A DNA stretch of 64,000 bases, from positions 779,833 through 843,832 of the forward strand of contig CAXAMN010008446.1 in NCBI GenBank assembly GCA_963970005.1, in the 5' to 3' direction. A model generated the notes under the pieces. That model saw nothing but the letters and a program-made list of their open reading frames with translations, was not told where the DNA came from and ran no database searches. Within the stretch, counting starts at the first letter, position 1, and every line of letters begins with the position of its first letter. The DNA is from Durusdinium trenchii (Eukaryota > Sar > Dinophyceae > Suessiales > Symbiodiniaceae). Shown here in pieces: positions 1 to 11,580 of the stretch. A program made the translations under genes and the position numbers.

Positions 1-2470
1 GAAGCAGCGCAGCTTGAATCCCCGCAGGTTTCATCACTAAAAACATGTGCACCCCATTAAGGCCTACTCTCATATCTGTTGGGACTAAGACTCCTTTTCT
101 GGGAAGGCTCCCTGAAGTCACGAAGCCACCACTGGTCAAATTTTCAAATGAATCACTGGCCCTCTACATGTCTTCTAAACAAGGTTCACCACCCGAGGTG
201 CGTTGTAGGCCACCAGCTTCTCCTGGAAGATCTTCCGTGCTTCATCGTACACGAGACCTCAGTACCAGCTCGCTTCGCAGACGCGAGCGGCTCGTTTTAA
301 TCGCAGCACCGGTGGCACCGGTGGATCTTTCCTTGTATTTTTTCTCCGTGGGTGATGCCATCCCAACTCCAAGAGGGGGCCCGGTGTGGTTGATATGTCA
401 ACCAAAAATGTCATGTGTCGCCATATGGTTTCCAAGATTACTGTCAATGACAATGTCAATTCATCAACCTGGATATAGTGGTTAGTGGTTCATGGACACA
501 CACCTATATAGCGGCGGACCCGATGGCGAATCCAATCTCTGATTTCTGACCCAGGTGCGACTGACTCATCTCAGGCATTCATAGAGACCCCGCCCACAAA
601 CCCAAACCGAAAAGGGTGGACTGGTCAACCTCATTCGAACCTCAAAAACCAGAATCACCCTGGCATTCGCTGGATTGCTTTGAAGGGACGGCAAGAATCT
701 ACAGGAAACCACGGGTGTTCACACGTTTTCACCCCTCAAACAGCTAAAAACATATGGGTTTCCCGTACATATATAGATGTCCCATGATGTTCCCTTAAAA
801 GCCAAATATCTGGGAATGTTTCTATGTTTTATTAACATGTCGAAGTTCTCACCTCTTCCAAGCGGCGGTCCAACACGTCCCGAAAGCCCTCCAGTTCCGT
901 GACGTCGTAGGAGGAGTCAGGACTGCTGGAGTTGCTCCTGAGCGACGTGAGCGACGTGCTTCAGCGTATGGGGACCTTTAGGCAAACTGGAGGGTCTTGG
1001 AGAGTACATGGCACAATCCCCAAGTTAGGTGGCAAGTGCGGACCCCAATCTAGAGGAGTGTGGGAGGACAACAGCGAACAGGAAGTAAGGACATCTGCTC
1101 CACTTTTGACATTTGATCCAATCAAGTGGACATACCACCCCTCAAACAAACGCAGCGGTGCAAAGAACATCCACTGCAAACAATTAATACCAAACCAAAC
1201 CATGCCTGCTTGACTTGCAAGAGCACACACATGCAGCTTGCACCTTTCATCCAAGACAATATCGCCTTCAACCGCTTGATGCTTGCATGGGAATGCCCTG
1301 TCCTTTTTTAGCCCACCATCCTCCCCCCCTGCCGAAAAAATCCGGTCCCTCGTGCGGTCGGGCGGCGGTCGATCGTCTTCGAAGTCGGAGTACAGGCAAG
1401 GACCTGCCACTGGGGACTGGGGCCGGGCCGGGTCTTGGGGCAATCCTCCAGGAACATGCTCACACATCCTTGCAACTCAGGTCGTTTCAGTGAATCCTCC
1501 AATGTCTGGACGGGCAGAGTGTGATTTCTTGAAAACATCTCAGAAGCCAACGACCCCTTTTTAGGGTGAGTCCGGAGTCAGATTTCATCTCAAGAACTTC
1601 ACATGCTTGGCTCTCACAAGAAAGCCACAGAAAGCATTGCGCCGGACGTGGATCCATTTGGATTCAGAAATGAGCTCCGCATAGCTCACTAAGGGGTCAT
1701 TGACTCATTGAACATCATTTCACCAAAGGACTGGTCATGACTTACTCCTTGACCGTCTTGCCTTACTCCCGGCCTCGCAACGGTGCTGTTCCAAAAGGAC
1801 CCGTCTAAAAAACTAAAACAAACCATCACGTACCGCTCACATCCAGTCCCCACCGCCGATCAGACCACACGACCGGAACCGACCGGAACCTCCCAGCATC
1901 TGGTGCAAAAGGCACATGGAGAGGTCCCACTCCTCGAGGATCCCAACGAACCTGAGGCTTCAGTGGGCGACACGCGCCACACCGTCGCTTCGCTTCCTTC
2001 GGCGCGAAAACTCGCGTCGCTGGCTTTTCTCGCGTCGCTTCCTTCGGCGTCAGGGCGTCTCACTTCCAGGGCGGAGGGGAGCGGTGAAACGGAGGCCAAC
2101 AAAGTCGTGGAAAAAACTCAGGAACTTGAAGTGGTCCCTGTCGCTGGATTTGGGTGATGCTAAATATAGATCTAAATCTCAACGGCTCGGTGGACTGTGG
2201 ATCTTTGGAACCGGCCCGGGCTGCCCGGCCTGCACAATGATAGGTATGGTAGTTCACTATGTACTATGTTCACTACCTTTTGTAGCATAGATGGATGCCT
2301 TCCCCCTCCGCAAGCAAAGCACAATGGCCCCCGAAACACTGCTAATCCCTACGATTGATCGTTCAGCAGTTCAGCCCAAGAATCAGAGTCCGAACCCCTG
2401 CTAGATTCTGTTTTGAATGCCTGGATTCGCACGGAAGAGCTAATGCTCAGCCACTAAGCGACCTGCTTAC
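1..2470. other. No supported gene
   Basis: Several open frames up to about 170 codons on both strands overlap one another and lack convincing splice sites. Around 1970-2100 is a locally repetitive CTTCCTTCGGCG stretch. Treated as intergenic or intronic DNA. Confidence 0.5.
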
Positions 2471-2668
2471 CATTGATTGTATAGCTTTCTTTGATCCATT
2501 TCTTCCTTGTTGGGGCGGTGTTCCCTCATGAAACTGGCCCTTTGGTCCATTGTGATCGTGCTCGCTACGGAAAAACCACCAAGGCGCACGAAGCCCTCTC
2601 GCAGGCGTCGAGCTGCTGCATGAGCATCCGCCTGTTTCTCCGATCGGAATCGCACCGGCACGATGGCG
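2471..2668 (-). CDS. Well formed exon, product uncertain
   Basis: Strong pyrimidine-rich acceptor (CCTTCCTCCCGCAG|C, phase 2) and a canonical donor (CAATG|GTAAGC, phase 2), one of the clearest GT-AG exons here. Sixty-five codons: IVPVRFRSEKQADAHAAARR, LREGFVRLGGFS, then STITMDQRASFMREHRP and a charged end. The LREGFVRLGGFS part could be a sulfotransferase C-terminal helix; otherwise unrecognised. Confidence 0.7.
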
Positions 2669-5600
2669 CTGCGGGAGGAAGGGAGTTTGGGAACGTTTCG
2701 TCATCGTCGATTGAGGTAGACTACACTAAGACAACTGGTAACTTTAACATGGGCCCTCTCTATATCAACGGGCTTTTCAAAGGTCAATTCTCCATGACCA
2801 GTGGCATCCGGTGGCACAAAGGAAGAAAGGTCAGGTCACATGGTGCAGATCAGACCTGTTAACAAACAGGTCTGACCAAGGTTGATCTGTTTCATCCCTT
2901 TTCCACCTGCTCGGCGTGGAGTGGATGTGTCTATCCCAAATACCAATAGCTACAGTGCGTCATGGTTCACTTGCAGGCCTTCGTGTAAAATAGCGATGTG
3001 TTTGCTTATACTGACTGCTACAGGTAATAGATGGTAATAGGATGTAATAGGACATACCCAACCAATCTCAAATCTCAAACAAATTGCCAAGTAATTCTCC
3101 ACTTGTCCACTGGGACCTTTTTCCCCCTGACGGTCCTGGTGCCGCTCTCTCTTACGCAAACCGGTCCCCCGAGGGACTTCAGGTGCCTCCCGACTTCCGA
3201 GTCGTCTCCCGCACCTCGGTCACCTCGCACTTGGGCATTGGATCCACCGACTTGTTGCCCATGAGTTGGCACGTCATCAGCCCTCCCGGTACGGAACGAA
3301 CGCTGCGAACCACGCGGAACCCGTTTTGGGCAGGTGTCCGGTCACCACCCGTGACGGAAGGAACGAACCGCCAAGCGGCCGGGTGGGTGGAAGTTGTGGT
3401 GCACCCCGTGACGGAACGATGCGAGGCACGAGGCGCGGCTGTTGAGAGAGTGATCGCGGAGGCGAGCAGCTTCACGATCATCGGTTTCGTGTTAACCATG
3501 CCAAGTTTATTGCAACTTAATATATCTTCTCCATATCTTCTCCCTCGTAGCTTCTTGTTACTAGTAGCGATGGCCTCCAACTTAATAGCGATGGCCTTCA
3601 CCTAGTAGCGTAGCGTTCTTGTTGCTAATCATGAAAAAATACGATAATGATACTTATATAATACTAATGATACATAAAATGGTCGGTCGCGCCATGTGGG
3701 CCACGCCAAACGTGTCCTTCAATAAAAATGTAAGTGTATACATGTCTATGAGATGCTGATTGAAATCTGTGGAACTCGTGACATGACTCGGTAAGCTTCA
3801 ATCTAGAAATGTCTCAAAGAACTATAGGAGGGAAGAAAGGTGCTGCCACTTTAGCCTTTTAGACTCCAAGAATGACTCCAAGCGGTGCAAACGACCCATG
3901 ACCAATACAAACAGACCTATGCTACCGATATGAACAATATCAAACAACATAATTATGCCCTTCTTCCCCTAGATCTTATCAATGTAAATATCAATGCCAC
4001 AGGCTCAGAATCAAGAGTTCCTTCTTTGACATCTCTCGCCCACTGCCCCCCTGGCCCACAGCGTCCCGAACGCTCCGCCCAGCGACGCGCCTTGCACGGC
4101 TTTGGCGTAAGAGGACCTCAGTGTTGAAGCAAAAACTGCCTAGCACAGCTCGCTGCCCAACGCCGCCTACACCAGCGTCCAAAATCGGATCTTGTCAAAC
4201 CACTTGCGCTGGGATCACGTCCGGGAACGAACGGAGGAAGTAGTAGCGGGTGCAGTAATTAGTAGCGTCGCACATCTTCGCATCGCAGCTGGTGGCATCG
4301 CATCACTTCTTCTACTTCATGGTAATCACCTGGAATGTTGCTTTTCCAAGTCGATATCCCGAAGCCCTCCAAAGTTGGAGCACCCCACAGTCACGGCACC
4401 AACGGCAGCAACTCCGCCACACTTCAAAGCCACAGTCCGTCCGTCGTCCGTCTTTCTTTCCGCGGCGCGCGTTGGCGAAGCGCGAGGCCCCATGATCCCA
4501 GCGTGTGTCGTGGTAGGCGGAGAGGATGCGTTGCTCTGGCTGCCGCAGCATCGTCACCAGGTGGCCTAGCTGCAGCATCGCCGACTTGAGGGGAGGTGGT
4601 CGTGATATATCCAGCTCATGAGGGGAGGTGGTCGTGATATGTCCAGCTCAACTGAGCTTGACACCATAGGCACAACATGGCAACTCAAGTCAGCAAACAC
4701 GTCCATGCATGGAAGAACAAAATCAACATGCCACGACATGAATATATACTTCAAACTAAGACTTAACCTAACCACCTGGTAGGAGGTTGCAGGTAAGAGA
4801 ATTTGGCAATTATACAAAGCATGTCCTAGGTTCATTGGCTAAAGAAGCTTAATATCTGGCATCTCCTACCATCAAGACCAAGCAATCGAAATCAAAGATT
4901 GCGGAGGCTCTGGGTGATGACGAGAGATATTTACAAACGCTTAAGCTTTAAGGAGTCCTGATGGCACCCGGACTGAGCAAAGAACTCTTGGCACGGCGAA
5001 GGGGGTTCACTTCTGAGAAAACGCTGAGACATTGTGGTCAATTTGCTGTGCAGTGGTCCATGATTACTAGGATTCCAAACAACGTGGATTCATGGCCGCC
5101 ATTTCTTCATCGAAAACAATGATCAACCTATACCCGCTCGCTCTGGCTTCTTGGATGACTACCCCTCAAGCTCACCGTCACTCACTACAGACGACCATCC
5201 AACAGGGCACGGCACGTGAAACTCACGACGCACACATAACGCACACATCCACATCGAGGACACATGAAATACATATACTCACAGTCTACCCAGACACGAC
5301 TAATGGGACTGGAATGCCGCCCCATTGACCCCCCAAACGTTTCTCGGCAGTCCGGACTGGCAGTCCCAGACAGGTCGTGTCTGGGCTAAGTGGGATGCTC
5401 GCTACTTGCGCCTTGGCGACTTGGCTCAAGTCCCGGCTCGCGTCTGGTTGACACCGAAGGTACCACCGCCCGGCCTTTGTAGGTCTCGAAGTTGACACCG
5501 AGGCCCTCGTGGGTATTATGTGCAGAGTTGCAGGTGAACTTGCTCTCATCACAAACCTGCAGAGTCAGGGCATTGCTAGTTTGTTGGAGGCCATCACTAA

Positions 5601-8469
5601 TTAGCAGGTTGCAGGCCGTTGTTATTAGGTTGCAGGCCATCGCTAGTAGGTTGGAGGCCATTGCTATTGGGTAACTCATCATTGGCTCACGTTGCCTGAC
5701 TCCATGGTGTCCTCCTGTGCTCCAAAGATATGACGCCACAAGAACTGAACAGAATGAAGTGAATCACGCACCTCCAAGGGAATTCTCTCTTCTGTGCTTG
5801 TTCTAGGTCAACCCTGCCAATGCTGCGTCCATCAGAGAAACCCTCGCCATCATTGGCTTCAAACACATGTGCATCAAAGCTCAACCACTATAGGTTCCTA
5901 CCCTCGGCAAATCTGGAACTAGACCTGGTCAGGTTTCAACACCAGCACACGGGTGCGCATTGGAGGGAGACCTCCATAGATTCCCTTGAAGAACGACTCT
6001 AGACCAGGGTAGAACCTTGGTGGTGAGGGGTTTCCAACGCACATACCAGCACCCGACTCGTCACAGGTCTCCGAAATGGTAACATGTTGCAGACCTTAGA
6101 GGAGATCGCAGGTGGTGACCTGGCAGGTTTTCGGGTGCTTATACGCCAACACCGCCGAAGAAGCACTGCTGCCGACCTTGGGGCACTGGTGCCAGAAGCC
6201 TCGCTCAAAGGACTTGGACCTCGCGCACGCAGAGCGCGCGCACGCTCTGCGCGCGCGCACGCTCTGCGCGCCCGCACGCTGCGCAAGCTCACGGAGAACG
6301 GAAGCTCCCACCAGCGACCCAAGTGATTCGGAGGGAAGCAGGGCTCCGAGAGTTCGAGATGTTCGATCTGCATTTCACGGCCACGGGGTCAACTGCATGT
6401 CTGTCTGCATTTCAACCACCTTCGATCGAAGGGAATACGGATGTCCACATCTTTTGATAGAAGCCCGAAGAAGCTTCCCCCTTAGTGTGTGGATTCCCTA
6501 GTAAGAGACCAATTGGTCAATGGTTGGGCATGCCAGCTGTTCCAACGGTTCAGCAGTTTGAAACACAAGTCGACCAGAAGTATGACAGAAAATCAGGTTG
6601 CTAAAGCGTTCCCTATTCCCAAACAGGGCATCATTAGGACATGATGGCACTGATTCAGGAAGCTTGGTTGGATTTCTGTGGGTAATGATCATGACGCTAC
6701 AGTGGCCGCAGTTGAGCAACAATTCCAGGAGACTTGTAGACTCTCAAAAAGTCCACAAGATCCTGCGCAAAGAGTTTGCACAACGTGAAGCAAAGTTACC
6801 CAAAAGTGCACTACAGTAGATGCTAATTGAAAATGGTTTCATGATGTTTCATGTTCGCAGGCGTCTGGCTTAATTACCAGACACCTTCCCAGCTGAGCAG
6901 CAAATAATCCTCGTCCACGCGATAGTCCAAGTCCACTTCAGGACAAACTCCCGGTAGGTGGATGAGAGCGTTCCTGAGGACATCTGCCATCTGGCGGTAA
7001 AATCAACAGATCGACCGAACATCAGACCGAGCCACATGACCCAACTCCACCGAGCCACATGAAGGATCCAGTCAGACCATCCAAAGAGATGGGTCACACC
7101 CCTTGTGGGAAAGATGGAAAGGAAGGGCCAGTCAAATCGAAAAGGAGCCCAGCACTAGAAAAATTTCCAAGGCTGTGGAACCACAAGATTCTCGTGTAGG
7201 ACCATTGCGTCTCCCGTTTTGTGGGGACCATTGCAAGGAGATGCAAGGAGGTATAAAGTGCGTTCTACTTTTGATCAGCTCACCCTATATCAAGAGTGCA
7301 TCAATAATCCTTGTTCCTACTAGCGTTCTTGTTACTACTAGTAAGGCACCTGTTACTAGTAGCGTGGCACTTGTTTCTAAATAAACACAACATGCCCCTC
7401 AAAAGTCGAACTTGCAAGTCCCCAGTAGATTCCTTTGCTAGTAATTACAATTCTAATTAAATTCTTATTGTTACTAGTAGTAAGGCACTTGTTCCTAGTA
7501 GCTTCTTGTTACTAGTAGTAAGGCACCTGTTACTACTAGTAAGGCACTTGTTACTAGTAGCTTTGTTACTTGCCCCTCAAAAGTCGAACTTGCAAGTCCC
7601 CTTGTTTGAGCTGCAGCGCATCTTTTGTCGGTCCAGGACATTCTGTACGACCTGTAAGCTGTCGCCGCGCCACGCTGCCTCTCCCCCTCTGGTGGACCCC
7701 GATTCGGAGACAGCTCCGAGTGACAAGAACGACGCGCCGCATTTCGGTATGTGCCTCAGTGTCGGAAGTGGACCCCCGGGCGCCATGAGCCGGATCTGCG
7801 GACGCACTGGGGTGGCGGACTGGAAAGAAAGCGGCCGCAGTCCGCGAGCTCGCGACAGGGGCCAGCTACTGCGGCGGACGATGATGGCTTTGCGTGGAGT
7901 CGATTAGATTCTCCAACACTTACATCTTGCATGGTTGGGTGATCGCATTTGTGGTGTCGGCCATTGAAGTATAGCTGGGGAGAATAAAGAAAACACACAC
8001 ACCGCCTGGAAGGGAGGATGAGGGTTGGATCGATTTGCCCTTCAGTTCGTGGTTCCACTCACGACTCGACCGGTGGAACCACGGCGCAACTCAACCGGGC
8101 ACCGCGAAGGCACTTATAGGGTTCCCCGTCTCAGTGATGATCTTCATCTCCCAGTCCCACAACCTATCTGGGACTGCCATATTGGCCGATCTGTTGCTGG
8201 GGCCAAAGGGGGGTCGTATTGATTATGTAGGCTTGTAACGCTTATAACTTATAACGCTTTTAACATCTTATAACTTATATTCTATACATGGATGGTCTGG
8301 GAAGACCCTGTCACCCTCCACGCCCTCTTCTGGGTCTTAGCTTTGAAAGCCTCCAACTCCCGTGCCAGGCCCAGCAGCAAGAACTTCAAGGGCTCGGCCC
8401 TACGAAGCAACTCCGTGCCAGGCTCAGTGTCCAAGCTCAGCTGCAGCTGGAGAAGCCAAGGATCGGTGC
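2471..8469 (-). CDS. PAPS-dependent sulfotransferase (tentative gene span)
   Basis: Sulfotransferases move a sulfate group from PAPS to carbohydrates or small molecules, often in the Golgi. Two minus-strand exons carry the two PAPS-binding motifs: HIPKCGASF at 7754-7652 (5'-phosphosulfate loop; family HIPK(T/C)GG(T/S)S) and VTMLRQPEQRILSAYH at 4569-4395 (3'-phosphate motif; family R-x-P-x-x-R-x-x-S-x-Y). An exon at 3282 onward (GLMTCQLMGN) joins in phase to the second and fits the family region after the 3' motif. Exons at 8469-8315, 6762-6701 and 2668-2471 may belong to the same gene; not all phases connect, so some exons are missing. Confidence 0.65.
3212..3282 (-). CDS. Sulfotransferase exon with TCQLMGN
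   Basis: Acceptor CCGGGAG|GG (phase 1) completes an Arg codon from the previous exon, giving CRWCR-GLMTCQLMGNKS. Related proteins have a Cys/Gln-x-(M/L)-x-G motif here. Donors at GAG|GTGACC and GAG|GTGCGG leave the 3' end uncertain. Confidence 0.55.
3541..3640. repeat. Family C (ACTAGTAGC) repeat
   Basis: TTGTTACTAGTAGCGATGGC and repeated GCGATGGCCTCCAAC-type units. Confidence 0.75.
4395..4569 (-). CDS. Sulfotransferase exon with 3' PAPS motif
   Basis: Acceptor GCGATGCTGCAG|CTA (phase 0), donor GGTGCC|GTGACT (GT type, phase 1). Encodes LGHLVTMLRQPEQRILSAYH, then HGASRFANARRGKK and a Cys/Trp/Arg-rich end. R-Q-P-x-x-R-x-x-S-A-Y is the 3'-phosphate-binding signature. Confidence 0.82.
4587..4650 (+). 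repeat. Perfect-register tandem duplication, 2 x 32 bp
   Basis: Two adjacent copies of a 32-bp unit (TGAGGGGAGGTGGTCGTGAT...CTCA) differing at one base, immediately upstream of the sulfotransferase exon with the 3' PAPS motif. Confidence 0.85.
5289..5385. mobile_element. Family A inverted-repeat element (MITE-like)
   Basis: Ends CCCAGACACGACTAATGGGA and ...GTCGTGTCTGGG, with CATTGACCCCCCAAA in the middle. Variant sub-type with GTCGTGTCTGGG ends. No coding capacity. Confidence 0.75.
5575..5670. repeat. Family C repeat
   Basis: GTTGGAGGCCATCGCTAGTA-type units, four degenerate copies, opposite orientation to 3541-3640. Confidence 0.7.
6225..6290 (+). repeat. GC-rich alternating repeat (GCGCGCGCACGCTCT)n
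   Basis: Alternating CG/CA runs with a roughly 22-bp period; potential Z-DNA or hairpin-forming sequence, with extreme local GC content. Confidence 0.8.
6701..6762 (-). CDS. Candidate exon DLVDFLRVYKSPG
   Basis: Acceptor ACTCTTTGCGCAG|GAT (phase 0), donor CCACT|GTAGCG (phase 2). Twenty codons. Its phase fits the preceding sulfotransferase exon, but no motif confirms it. Confidence 0.4.
7308..7575. repeat. Family C repeat, longest tract
   Basis: Many CTTGTTACTAGTAG(C/T) units. The 25-bp stretch starting TTGCCCCTCAAAAGTCGAAC occurs near 7392 and 7569, showing local duplication. Confidence 0.8.
7652..7754 (-). CDS. Sulfotransferase exon with 5' PAPS motif
   Basis: Acceptor GACACTGAG|G (phase 2), donor AGCTTACAG|GTCGTA (GT type, phase 0). 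Encodes HIPKCGASFLSLGAVSES, then GGEAAWRGDSLQ. HIPKxG is the phosphosulfate-binding loop. Confidence 0.7.
8315..8469 (-). CDS. Exon, Leu-rich; possibly N-terminal to the sulfotransferase
   Basis: Acceptor GTTGGATCAG|GC (phase 1), donor GTGGAGG|GTGACA (phase 0), 51 codons, with WLLQLQLSLDTEPGTELL then a Leu-rich helix FLLLGLARELEAFKAK. Good exon; assignment to the sulfotransferase is a guess from position. Confidence 0.55.
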
Positions 8470-10547
8470 CTGATCCAACATGTACAGACTTAAGGGGTGA
8501 AACCTGCCTGTTGTTGGAGGAACACCAAGGCGAACACATGGAAACACACGGCAAAACAAAGAAACAAACTTCCAGGACCCCCTATATATAGGGTTTTCTA
8601 TGCTCCTTAGAGGTGATTCGGGGTGTCCATCCACCACCCGTTGTGGGTCCTGGTTCTTTCCCTTTTCGATGCATGAGATTTGGCTTCAGCTGATGCCCGT
8701 TCCCACCCAGCAGGTTGGCGCTTCCTCGCGCCTGCACACGTCTCGACGTTTCCAGCCGCGCCGGCGAAGCCTGCACCGGATACACAACATGCGGCACTAC
8801 GCTGCTCTGAGTGAGGTGGAGAGACGGTGTTCCGAAGAGTTACTTACAGTATATACGTCCTTCTGAATCTCTGTTCTTCCATTGTCTTCCCAGAAACAAC
8901 ACTAGGTCATACCCCGGGGGGGGTCCTATTTAAAAACTCCAACAATGATCGAGAAACATGCAAAACGTACATTGGCCCCTGGTCTGTTGGGGGAGGTTTT
9001 CTTAGCTGCCGTTGGCCTCGGACCACTCAAGGCTTTCCACTGAGGGAAGGTCCTCTTGAGTCCCACTACTCCACTTGCTTCAACTCAAAACTTGCATGTT
9101 CTTCAGGAAATGAAGGCCTGGTTCCTTGATGTTCCTTGCAGTTCCTTCCAGTTCGTTTCCAGACTCAGTTTCCCCGCAGATTTGAGGAGTTTTCTGCATG
9201 GTTTCCTGACTCTCTCACGCGACATGAGTGGTTCCCCCTTCGAGTGGTCAGGCCAATGTGGTGAAGAAAGGCCAGTGCCCGCGTCCGAAGGGACGGAGAG
9301 CCAGAGCTCTCTAGAGGGCTCAGAGTTGGATGTTGAGGTCTTCTTGCAAAAGGGCATCGCGACTCGAACGGAACAAGCACGCTACGAACGTGGCTCCTGG
9401 CCTTACTACTAGGAAAAAGAAGCTACTGGGAGCAAGGGCATCGCTACTAGTATCAAAGAAGGGCATTACTACTAGCATTCTTGCTATTAGTAACAAGAAG
9501 CTACTATTGGGAGCTGTGGAATTTGATGGAATTTTGCACTCCTCAGATCCGTCCCACCTGCAATCAGCCAGCGATACATGCCAGCTTCCCGCTCAGCTGG
9601 CTCAGCCCCGCCATGGGGCCATCGAGATCGGTGTGGAGACCATTTGTGCTACCGATGGGTTGATCTGGACTCCTACACGATAAGTCAAGTGTTGATGGTG
9701 TGAGACGTCTGCAACATTGAACTTCTGCCAGATGTCTCTTCGAACAAACCGCCTTAACCTTGGTCCGATCGGCCTGCCCATCGCATGTGTTTTGGGATCT
9801 ACAAACCCATCACTTTCCGCTTCTCTTCGGTGCCGCTTCTCTTCGGTGAATCGGTGCTTCGGTCGGTTCGGTCCTCGCTCGATCCGCCGAGCGTGGTCTG
9901 CGCATTGAGGACTGGACATGCAAAAATGTCTAGGTTATGGCTACATAAGGTGTGCTAAACAAGTGCCCGGCTTCCCACTTTGATCATCTGTGATCATCTG
10001 GGATGTTTGGACTATTGTTTCAGGAAGATCCTTGCCTGTAACCCCAGGTGGTGGATAAAACTTGTTGTGAGGCTTGCGATTTCTTCAACTGGTGCTGCAG
10101 GAATTGTTCCTTCAGTCGAATCCTACCAAAGCACTATAGAGCTATTTAATAGCAAGTTACCTGCAATCCCAAGAATTAGTTGGTCGGCAACACATGCCAC
10201 AATATGCAGCCTCATATAGCCTGATCAAACTCCACCTCCACCATAATTCTTTTTGGACACTCACGCCGGAATGGTATTTTTTGATTTTTTGTGGCACAGC
10301 CTACGCGCACCACCGAGTGGCTGTGCTTTAAAGCACTTTTGCAAACGCACTCCGAACAGTCTTGTTACGGAGGCGTACCGTGGAAAACACGTTGCTCGGC
10401 GAGCTCGACGGTCGACCATGGTCGTGGTCAAGCAAGCAAAGGTTCTTGGGATGACATGTTCGGTGTAGTGCACACAATTTCACAGGACATGACACTCGAC
10501 ACCCTGCAGAAATGAATTGCTGACCCTCTGGGAGACTTGTACGACAC
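8470..10547. other. No supported gene apart from a family C repeat
   Basis: Mixed sequence with a G-run at 8919-8926 and family C units at 9353-9512. No splice-supported exon seen. Confidence 0.5.
9353..9512. repeat. Family C repeat
   Basis: GGGCATCGCTACTAGTA and AACAAGAAGCTACTATTGGG units. Confidence 0.75.
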
Positions 10548-10709
10548 CCTGCAGGTGCGTCACTTGGTCCCGAAAAATGCCCGAAGCCTCCCGAAGCCAC
10601 CCGTGCTTCACTCGGTCGGCCGAGGTTCCCGCTCGATCCGACTGAGCGACGTTCAGGACCCCCAGCTTTGCAAGCTTTGCGGCATCTGGGCGGTTTTGGG
10701 AGGAACCCC
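10548..10709 (-). CDS. Unassigned exon
   Basis: Phase 1 to phase 1. Acceptor GCTGCCCAG|GG; donor CTGCAGG|GTGTCG. Fifty-three codons, with RPDAAKLAKLGVLNVAQSD and REASGIFRDQVTHLQ. The donor sequence CTGCAGGGTGTCG recurs 46 bp downstream at a TTTCTGCAG acceptor-like site, an arrangement seen at introner insertions. Not recognised. Confidence 0.5.
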
Positions 10710-11494
10710 CTGGGCAGCATTGTGACATTCCTGCCACAAAGGAACCCCCTCAGGAGCAGCCCTCAGTTCCAGGAGCTGGTGCACGCCTCAAGGAAGGGAG
10801 GGCGAGGGCGAGGGAGGGAGGGCGAGGGCGAGTTTGAGAGGAAAGAATCCCTCATGTATGAGGGGTCAAAAATGTGTGTAGGCATAAACAACCTATCTTT
10901 ATGATATGTAATACGATATGTATGTATACCGCGTATGAGTTAATAAATATTGTAACCTAGAGATCATACACACATGGAGAAGCGGTTTCAAAAAGCATGG
11001 TCCTGTTGACATTTGAGTGAGGGATTCTTTCTTGAGGATCGCCATCACCTGAAGGGTGATAAGTTAGCACCTCTGGCAGAAAGAAGGCAAACACAAGCAG
11101 CAGGGGTGCTGGACGCACATTCTTGTCATTCTCCACTCACTTAGGGACAGAAAAACAGAATCTCCGCGCCGACTCCAGGGGCAGGTCATGCGTCACTATA
11201 TGATACGTCTATTGAAAGCTGGGTATGGTTTATCGACTGGGTTCTAGTTATTCTGGGATGGTAGGAGCCATGGGCCATGCTGGAGGGATGCTACGTCTGA
11301 CGCCTGGTGGATCTGGACCCTTCCTGCTGCATTCCACCTGGTAAGGGGAGCATCTTCCCATCCAGAGGGGAGCAAACAAGGATGTCCACTGATGTTCTCT
11401 GGCCCTGCACAACAACACTCGGGAGTCGAAAAATTCCACGGCGTATTCCTGCAAGGCCTTTATTCAACAACAAACGAACAGTAAATATTATATA

Positions 11495-11580
11495 CACCAG
11501 GAGTCACAAAGGGGTGGTGTTTAGTCCCTAAATGAGTGGATCATGGACACCCCTAACCTCCATTAAGCACCCCTTTGTAC
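11495..11580. mobile_element. Family B inverted-repeat element
   Basis: Left end CACCAGGAGTCACAAAGGGG intact, then GTTTAGTCCCTAAATGAGTG and a worn right end (GCACCCCTTTGT). Confidence 0.7.

Noticed and set aside
2395..2462. tRNA- or SINE-like sequence on the minus strand
   Set aside because: A GCGAATCC box and a TGGCTGAG stretch are present, but no cloverleaf can be folded by eye.
5410..5430. CTTGGCTCAAG as a relict spliced-leader sequence
   Set aside because: The rest of the dinoflagellate spliced leader (CCGTAGCCATTTTGG) is absent; only a ten-base match remains.
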